Shown here one piece after another: positions 59,071 through 64,000 of a stretch of 64,000 bases of DNA. This DNA comes from Firmicutes bacterium HGW-Firmicutes-9. Lineage in GTDB: Bacteria; Bacillota; Clostridia; Christensenellales; CAG-138. Each line of letters opens with the position of its first letter. The first letter of the stretch is position 1. The stretch is taken from assembly GCA_002841395.1 (NCBI GenBank), contig PGZM01000001.1, forward strand, positions 62,001 to 126,000. The letters run 5' to 3'. The notes beneath the pieces are model-generated. The model worked only from the letters and a program-made list of their open reading frames with translations. It ran no database searches and was not told where the DNA came from. Position numbers and translations under genes: made by a program.

Positions 59071-60261
59071 TTATTCCTTCGGTTTTTTCATCAGCCGCGC
59101 GTAGGAGATGGAATCCTTGCCATAACGTGAGCGGATGCTGTCCATCGCGCGGTCGATCTTCGCGCTCTTGATCTTATCCTCGGTCGTGTCACCGATGAGC
59201 GTCATCTGCTCGGTGCAGCAATCGCTCAGATTCGTTCCGGTGACCGAGAGCAGCCGCACGGGCGCGGACATCGACCAGGATTTTTCGACGATAGCGCAGG
59301 CTGCCTCATAGATTTCGCGTGTGACGTTGGTCGGCGCTGTGAGCTTTTGCTGGCGCGAGATGGTCGTCAGCAGCGGGTCCTTGATCTGGATCTGCACCGT
59401 TGAGCAGTACAGTCCGTGTTTTCTGAGGCGCGAACCCACTTGATCACTCAGCGCGAGAAGCCCTGCACAGATCTCCTGTTTACCGACCAGATCGTGCGCA
59501 AAGGTGATGCTGTTGCCGACGCTTTTCGGCTGATCCGATTCATCTTGCGGGCGAACGGGACTTGGATCGATGCCGGAGGCGTATTCCCAGAGCGTCTCGC
59601 CGCTGCGTCCGAGGAGCAGCCGTATCTGCTCGCGTCCGGCGCGCGCGATATCGCCGATGGTCTCGATGCCCATGCGGGAGAGGTGCTCCGCAGTCGTCTT
59701 CCCGACGCCCATCATGTCCCGCGCGGGAAGCGGCCAGAGAATCGATTGATAGTTCTCGCGCGTGATGCAGGTTGTCGCATCCGGCTTTTTATAGTCGCTG
59801 CCGAGCTTTGCAAAAATCTTATTGAACGATACGCCGATAGAGATCGTGATGCCGATCTCCTCGTGTATTCTGCGGCGCAGTTCGTCGGCAATCTGCTGTC
59901 CGCTGCCAAATTTGTGGAGCGAACCGGTCACGTCCAGCCAGGATTCGTCGATGGAAAACGGTTCGACCAGATCCGTATACTGCCCGTAGATCAAGTTGAT
60001 CTGATCGGAAATCTCCACATATTGGTCGTGGTGCGGCACAACCAGCGTGAGCTGCGGGCATTTCCGCTTTGCCTGCCAGATGGTCTCCGCCGTCTGCACG
60101 CCGTATCGTTTGGCGAGGTCATTTTTTGCGAGGATAATGCCGTGTCTGCTGTCCGGATCGCCGCATACCGCCATGGGCACGAGTTTCAGCTCCGGCCGCG
60201 AGATACACTCGACCGAAGCGAAATAGGAGTTGCAGTCGCAATGCAGTATCGTGCGTTCCAA
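59071..60261 (-). CDS. dinB: DNA polymerase IV (Y family)
   Basis: Error-prone translesion polymerase. 396 residues. Catalytic carboxylates are in HCDCNSYFASVE (Asp and Glu near the N-terminus) and FSIDESWLDVTG (Asp-Glu near residue 107). The helix-hairpin-helix MGVGKTTAEHLSRMGIETIGDIA and a little-finger domain follow. The C-terminus lacks a clamp-binding QLxLF motif that I can see with confidence. Promoter (60340-60369) and a LexA-like box show SOS control. Confidence 0.94.
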   Translation of the reverse strand: MERTILHCDCNSYFASVECISRPELKLVPMAVCGDPDSRHGIILAKNDLAKRYGVQTAETIWQAKRKCPQLTLVVPHHDQYVEISDQINLIYGQYTDLVEPFSIDESWLDVTGSLHKFGSGQQIADELRRRIHEEIGITISIGVSFNKIFAKLGSDYKKPDATTCITRENYQSILWPLPARDMMGVGKTTAEHLSRMGIETIGDIARAGREQIRLLLGRSGETLWEYASGIDPSPVRPQDESDQPKSVGNSITFAHDLVGKQEICAGLLALSDQVGSRLRKHGLYCSTVQIQIKDPLLTTISRQQKLTAPTNVTREIYEAACAIVEKSWSMSAPVRLLSVTGTNLSDCCTEQMTLIGDTTEDKIKSAKIDRAMDSIRSRYGKDSISYARLMKKPKE

Positions 60262-60324
60262 AGGATACCTCGCGTTCGTGGCAGATCAGGTTTGTCTACA
60301 TAATAATCAAACAAATAACGATGG

Positions 60325-60338
60325 CAAACGTCTATTCG
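60325..60338 (-). promoter_or_regulatory. LexA-box-like operator of dinB
   Basis: On the minus strand CGAATAGACGTTTG, one change from CGAAC-N4-GTTYG, starting two bases after the -10 hexamer. Confidence 0.65.
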
Positions 60339-60339
60339 T

Positions 60340-60369
60340 ATTATATCAAAACAGGACGTGAACAGACAA
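60340..60369 (-). promoter_or_regulatory. dinB promoter
   Basis: TTGTCT (60364-60369), 18 bases, TATAAT (60340-60345) on the minus strand. Confidence 0.65.
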
Positions 60370-60628
60370 TGCGGAATAGAACATTTGTTTTCTTTTTATG
60401 AAATTCGAGAGAAGATAGTATGCCTTCTTAACGGAAAAAGCATCGCATAGGAAAACACGGTTTCAATTTGGTATTTCGCTTCAGAATGGTATATGGTATG
60501 ATAAGAACAGTAAATAAACAATGAATTCGGATAATTTCTCTTCAAGTTACGATCCAATCGAGGTTGTGATCTGCTGCCGGAATAGCCGGTACGATATATA
60601 TCATAGCAGACGAAAAGGAGCACGAACG

Positions 60629-61150
60629 ATGTACTGTTCAAACTGTGGAACACAGAGCAGCGGCAACTTTTGCCCCGAGTGCGGGGAAGTGATGGCGGGT
60701 GCGAATCGTCCGGCCGCGACACAGCCGACGGTAATGCCGAATGTTCCTGCGGGAAGTCCGGTGGTGCAAACCATGAATCCGAACACGTCAAACGTGGTGT
60801 ATATACCCGTTCCGGCGCAGAAGCGCGGGTTCAACGGTTGGGGCGTGGCTGCGTTTGTGCTGTCATTGATCGGTTACTTTGCCAGTGTCATCTCTTTCCT
60901 GGAGGGAAGTATCTGGATTAGCGTGGCACTAATCGCGATAGAAATCGTACTGATCGTGTTCGGTTTTCGTGCCGCAAAGAAAAAGTATCTGGGTCGCGGT
61001 CTGACAATCGCCGCGCTCGTGATCGCATGCCTAACGGTATATTTGGTGCTTATGGTTGCGGTTTTTCGGGATAGTGCATATGATTATTTAGAGGAGTATT
61101 CTTCACTCATAGGCTTTCGGGTTTCGGATCTGTTCAACCGATTGATCTAG
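60629..61150 (+). CDS. Zinc-ribbon membrane protein
   Basis: 173 residues. Double-cysteine zinc ribbon at the start (YCSNCGTQSSGNFCPECGEV), a Pro/Asn-rich linker, then three transmembrane helices (about 73-95, 97-115, 128-152), the middle pair separated by a basic loop (RAAKKKYLGRG). Zinc-ribbon proteins of this plan are common in Clostridia and unassigned. The ATG at 60629 follows AAAAGGAG; the track start is 36 codons too early. Likely extended -10 promoter TGGTATGAT near 60494-60502. Confidence 0.72.
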   Translation: MYCSNCGTQSSGNFCPECGEVMAGANRPAATQPTVMPNVPAGSPVVQTMNPNTSNVVYIPVPAQKRGFNGWGVAAFVLSLIGYFASVISFLEGSIWISVALIAIEIVLIVFGFRAAKKKYLGRGLTIAALVIACLTVYLVLMVAVFRDSAYDYLEEYSSLIGFRVSDLFNRLI

Positions 61151-61243
61151 TCATTCTTCGCTTTTTCTATCCAATCGTATGAAGCACGAGCGAGCAAAAC
61201 ACCAGATCGCGTATTGACGGCAAGATGCAGCGAAACGCTTCCA

Positions 61244-61266
61244 AGCGCGCTCGGCGCGCTTTTTTA
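61244..61266 (+). terminator. Terminator of the zinc-ribbon gene
   Basis: AGCGCGC-TCG-GCGCGCT followed by TTTTTT. Confidence 0.88.
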
Positions 61267-61299
61267 GCGCAAACTTCAAAAAAATTAAGCGAAACCATA

Positions 61300-61328
61300 T
61301 TGACACGCTGAAAAACATGACATATAAT
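61300..61328 (+). promoter_or_regulatory. ABC importer promoter, full consensus
   Basis: TTGACA (61300-61305), 17 bases, TATAAT (61323-61328). Confidence 0.88.
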
Positions 61329-61335
61329 CAAGTCA

Positions 61336-61349
61336 CTTAAACGCTTAAG
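61336..61349 (+). promoter_or_regulatory. LacI-type operator 1
   Basis: CTTAAACGCTTAAG, near-palindrome around a central CG, immediately downstream of the -10 box at the expected transcription start. Confidence 0.65.
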
Positions 61350-61445
61350 CGAATCTTTTTCATTTCTGTTCGTTCCTGCAAGATTCAAAACACGACAAAC
61401 AAAGATTGAAAAAACGAGACGGACGGTATAAAATGAATTTGCGAA

Positions 61446-61459
61446 CTTAAACGCTTAAG
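61446..61459 (+). promoter_or_regulatory. LacI-type operator 2
   Basis: Second identical copy of CTTAAACGCTTAAG, 110 bases downstream of operator 1 and 50 bases before the start codon. A half site ATTAAGCGAAA also lies upstream at 61283-61293. Confidence 0.65.
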
Positions 61460-61508
61460 GGTCACCGTTTCTTATCATGAATGGAAAGTTTAAAAGGAGG
61501 AAAGAATT

Positions 61509-62831
61509 GTGCTGAAAAAATCCACGGTAATCCTTATGGTTGTGCTCATGGTTTTGGGTCTCTTTGCCGGTTGCCAGGCGCCCGCGGCGCCGGAAGCCAC
61601 CGAACCCGTTACAACGGAAGAAGCAATGGTTACGGAACCCGAGGCTCCTGCTGCGGAGCCGATCACGATCGACTTCATGAACTTCTCTGCTAATGAAGGC
61701 GGACTTCTGACCCTCGGTCTGATGAAAGACCTGTTTGAAAAGGACAATCCCAACATCAAGATCAACATCGAAACATTCGGTTGGGACACCTACGGCACGC
61801 AGCTGCAGACCCGCATCGGCGGCGGCGACGCGCCGGACTGCTTCGAACTCGGTCTCGATGCGTTCCCGTCCTACGTTGACCAGAGCGCAATCCTGCCGCT
61901 GGACGAGATGACTGCGGCAACCACCACCGATCTGAGCATGCTGACGGAAAAATCCGTGCAGGCGTTCTCGCTGAACGGCGTGAAATATGGCATGCCGTAC
62001 AGCTACTCCACCGTCGTTCTGATCTACAACAAGGACCTCTTTGATCAGGCTGGCGTCTCCTACCCGACGGCCGACTGGACCTGGGCGGATGCGGATGCAG
62101 CCGCGCTGAAGATCAAAGCCCTCGGCGAAGACTATTACGGTCTGATTCAGCCGATCTCTACCTATGAATTCTTCAAAGTAGTCAAGCAGTACAACGGCGG
62201 TCTGCTCAACGACGACAACACCGCGTTCACCGTCAACCGTGCGGAAAACGTAGAAGCGCTCCAGCGTCTTGTCGACAACGTGCAGGTCACCAACATCTGC
62301 CCCAGCACGGAACAGCGCGGCAGCCTCGATGAATGGGGCATGTTCAAACTCGGCAAAACCGGCATGATCGTTACCGGCATCTGGGCGTTCCCGTCGTTCA
62401 CGACCGATTGCGCCTTCAACTGGGACATCGCAGTTGAACCCGGCGCGGTGACCAAGGCCACACACTATTTCGCAAACGGGTTGGCCATCAGCGCGGATTC
62501 CGAAAATGCGGAAGCAGCCTATAAGTGGATCGAGTTCCTTGCAACGAGCGAACAGGTTGCGCAGCTGCGCATCCAGCTCGGTTGGGAACTGCCGTGCGCC
62601 ACGTATCAGACCGCGATGGATCAGTATGCAAAGCTGACCCCGCCGGCAAACCGTCAGGCAGTGTTTGATTCCCTCGACTATGTTGTGCCTGTGCCGCAGA
62701 TCGCACAGTTCAGCCAGATGGGCGACATCCTTGGCGCGGAACTCGAAGCCGCAGCCAACGGAACCAAGACCCCGCAGCAGGCGCTCGATGATGCGCAGGC
62801 CGCACTCGAAGCCGCCATCACCCTCGGTTAA
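61509..62831 (+). CDS. Sugar ABC transporter substrate-binding lipoprotein
   Basis: 440 residues, starting with GTG after AAAAGGAGG. Lipoprotein signal (lipobox LFAGC, Cys22), Glu/Pro/Ala-rich linker, then a family-1 extracellular solute-binding fold (ITIDFMNFSANEGG, KDLFEKDNPNIKINIETFGWDTY, GGGDAPDCFELG, YGMPYSYSTVVLIYNKDLFDQAG). Binds an oligosaccharide outside the cell and hands it to the two permeases. Substrate cannot be inferred. The ATPase is not in the window; such operons often share MsmX-type ATPases. Confidence 0.9.
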   Translation: MLKKSTVILMVVLMVLGLFAGCQAPAAPEATEPVTTEEAMVTEPEAPAAEPITIDFMNFSANEGGLLTLGLMKDLFEKDNPNIKINIETFGWDTYGTQLQTRIGGGDAPDCFELGLDAFPSYVDQSAILPLDEMTAATTTDLSMLTEKSVQAFSLNGVKYGMPYSYSTVVLIYNKDLFDQAGVSYPTADWTWADADAAALKIKALGEDYYGLIQPISTYEFFKVVKQYNGGLLNDDNTAFTVNRAENVEALQRLVDNVQVTNICPSTEQRGSLDEWGMFKLGKTGMIVTGIWAFPSFTTDCAFNWDIAVEPGAVTKATHYFANGLAISADSENAEAAYKWIEFLATSEQVAQLRIQLGWELPCATYQTAMDQYAKLTPPANRQAVFDSLDYVVPVPQIAQFSQMGDILGAELEAAANGTKTPQQALDDAQAALEAAITLG

Positions 62832-62900
62832 CATCACGTTGTTTCGTTGGTGGGAGCAGGACTCTTCCTGCTCCCGCCAACCGGATTTGGAGGAGTCTCA

Positions 62901-63812
62901 ATGCGGAAAAACCGGAACAATCACACGCTTACCGCGTCCGCCTTTCTCGCGCCAAGCATGGTTGGCTTTTTGCTGATCGCAGCCATACCGTTTGCGCTGT
63001 CGTTCGGCATCAGCTTTACCTCCTGGAGCGGAATCAAGGGACTTGCGCTTTTTTCGCCTTCGTTCTGGCAAGAAAATTTTATCGGCTTTGAGAACTACGC
63101 AAAAATTCTCAAAAGCAAAGAGTTCTGGGTGTCACTCCTACATGTGGCGCAATACATGGTGCTGTATATCCCGCTGATGCTTGTCTCCTCGCTCGGCATT
63201 GCGATGCTGCTCAACAAACCCAGAAAGGGCACGGCGTTTTTCCGGCTGTTGTTCTACATTCCGGTGCTGACGAGCTGGGTTGCGGGCGCGATCATCTGGA
63301 AATGGGTGCTTGATCCGCAGTACGGCATTCTCAACGACATTCTTCTGCGCGTGGGCATCGAAGGCCCCGCGTGGTTGCAGGATCCTAAATGGGCGATGTT
63401 TGGCATCGTGCTTGCTTCGGTCTGGAAGGACATGGGCTTCTACGGCTTGATCTTCCTCGGTGGACTGAAAAACATCAACCCGATCTATTATGAAGCGGCG
63501 CATCTCGACGGTGCGGGCAGATTCCAGAGCTTCCTCAAGATCACGCTGCCCATGCTCACGCCGATGGTATTCTTTGTTCTGATCATCAGCCTGATCAACT
63601 CGTTCATGCTTTTCCCGCAGGTGATGATCATGACCAACGCGGGTCCCGCGGGCGCAACGCAGGTAATTGTGGAACGCATCTACAAATATGGCTTTAGTTA
63701 TTATAAAATGGGGTATGCCTCCGCACTGTCGTGGCTATTGTTTTTGATCGTGTTCCTGTTTACGTATCTCCAGCAGAAGCTCCAGAAAAAGTGGGTGAAC
63801 TATGATGCGTAA
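62901..63812 (+). CDS. Sugar ABC transporter permease (MalF/UgpA type)
   Basis: 303 residues, six helices. The ATP-binding-domain contact EAA motif EAAHLDGAGRFQSFLKITLPML (about residue 200) is clear. Starts at ATG 62901 behind TTTGGAGGAG; the track start is 18 codons too early. The next permease gene overlaps its end by 11 bases. Confidence 0.92.
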   Translation: MRKNRNNHTLTASAFLAPSMVGFLLIAAIPFALSFGISFTSWSGIKGLALFSPSFWQENFIGFENYAKILKSKEFWVSLLHVAQYMVLYIPLMLVSSLGIAMLLNKPRKGTAFFRLLFYIPVLTSWVAGAIIWKWVLDPQYGILNDILLRVGIEGPAWLQDPKWAMFGIVLASVWKDMGFYGLIFLGGLKNINPIYYEAAHLDGAGRFQSFLKITLPMLTPMVFFVLIISLINSFMLFPQVMIMTNAGPAGATQVIVERIYKYGFSYYKMGYASALSWLLFLIVFLFTYLQQKLQKKWVNYDA

Positions 63813-64000
63813 CAGAAACAAATCACTCTCGAATCTTTGGTTCTACGTCTTCGCCAGCGGCATCGGTTTTTTGATCGTCATCCCGTTGTATTGGATGATC
63901 ATCACCGCGCTAAAGACGCAGACCGCGATCTTCACCTACCCGATCGAGTGGTTCCCGAAGGAAATCACGTTGCAGAACTTTCTCGATCTGTTCGCGCGGT
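63802..64000 (+). CDS. Sugar ABC transporter permease 2 (MalG/UgpE type), cut by the window edge
   Basis: Not in the ORF track because no stop lies in the window. From the ATG ATG at 63802 the frame is open to base 64000 (66 codons): a basic start (MMRNRNKSLSNLW), a transmembrane helix (FYVFASGIGFLIVIPLYWMIITAL), then KTQTAIFTYPIEWFP, the usual periplasmic start of MalG-type permeases. The second permease of the importer whose other parts lie just upstream. Confidence 0.85.
   Translation, partial: MMRNRNKSLSNLWFYVFASGIGFLIVIPLYWMIITALKTQTAIFTYPIEWFPKEITLQNFLDLFAR

Larger units (their letters stand above)
61151..61508. other. Control region of the sugar ABC importer
   Basis: About 355 bases: terminator of the zinc-ribbon gene, a consensus promoter, and two identical operator palindromes. 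No gene. Confidence 0.7.

Noticed and set aside
61455-62837. 460-codon open frame on the minus strand
   Set aside because: Antisense shadow of the substrate-binding protein gene; no ribosome site.
1-64000. CRISPR arrays, insertion sequences, tRNA or rRNA genes, attachment sites, replication origin
   Set aside because: I looked on both strands for spaced repeats, transposase motifs, tRNA-like folds and DnaA-box clusters and found none I could support.

Overview
The window looks like chromosome from an anaerobic, moderately GC-rich member of the Bacillota (Clostridia; a Christensenellales- or Oscillospirales-like lineage would fit, but no rRNA or marker gene settles it). The basis is the gene content: a B12-dependent ribonucleotide reductase, an NADH/ferredoxin-type [FeFe] hydrogenase, a 2-oxoacid:ferredoxin oxidoreductase with butyrate kinase, a class B sortase, a GlgC/GlgD pair, and Gram-positive-type promoters, Rho-independent terminators and AGGAGG ribosome sites. 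I found no rRNA, tRNA, CRISPR array, transposase or prophage.

Layout. 1-1357 (-): start of a secreted InlB-type repeat protein that runs off the left edge and is absent from the ORF track. 2094-7469: an FCD/GntR regulator divergent from buk, a P-loop ATPase and four 2-oxoacid:ferredoxin oxidoreductase subunits; a dyad lies over the promoter. 7550-13618 (-): an anchored protein, a glycosyltransferase, nrdJ behind two NrdR-like boxes, an MBL-fold hydrolase and an unknown protein. 13933-17224 (+): a ModE-type winged helix, dapF and a GPH transporter with an extra C-terminal segment. 17358-26046: PIG-L deacetylase (-), then GH20 hexosaminidase, nitroreductase, DUF2284, an acetate-kinase paralogue, sortase B, a DUF4349 lipoprotein, an acetyltransferase and a small membrane protein. 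26107-28339 (-): AlaX-type editing protein and an AEC permease followed by a duplicated tail. 28777-34676 (+): glgB-glgC-glgD-glgA. 34748-42500: membrane proteins, an apparently SOS-controlled HTH protein, a YgjP-type peptidase, birA-bioY, an AT-rich orphan gene and a two-gene ABC exporter. 42745-50368 (+): hydrogenase locus. 50488-60261: transporter, acyltransferase, methyltransferase, small membrane proteins, AlkZ-like protein, chrA, a TetR unit and dinB. 60629-64000 (+): zinc-ribbon membrane protein and the start of a carbohydrate ABC importer behind two LacI-type operators; the second permease is cut by the right edge.

How it fits together. Amino-acid-derived 2-oxoacids can be oxidised to acyl-CoA with reduction of ferredoxin, and Buk can then make ATP from the acyl phosphate. 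Reduced ferredoxin and NADH are disposed of as H2 by HydABC. The hydrogenase operon also carries a sensory hydrogenase with a PAS domain and a PP2C/SpoIIE phosphatase, flanked by two paralogous small [2Fe-2S] proteins; this is the most system-like part of the window. Sugars are imported by GPH and ABC transporters and stored as glycogen.

All functional calls come from reading motifs by eye; no database search was run. Start codons were moved from the ORF-track positions wherever a ribosome site or promoter indicated a better one.
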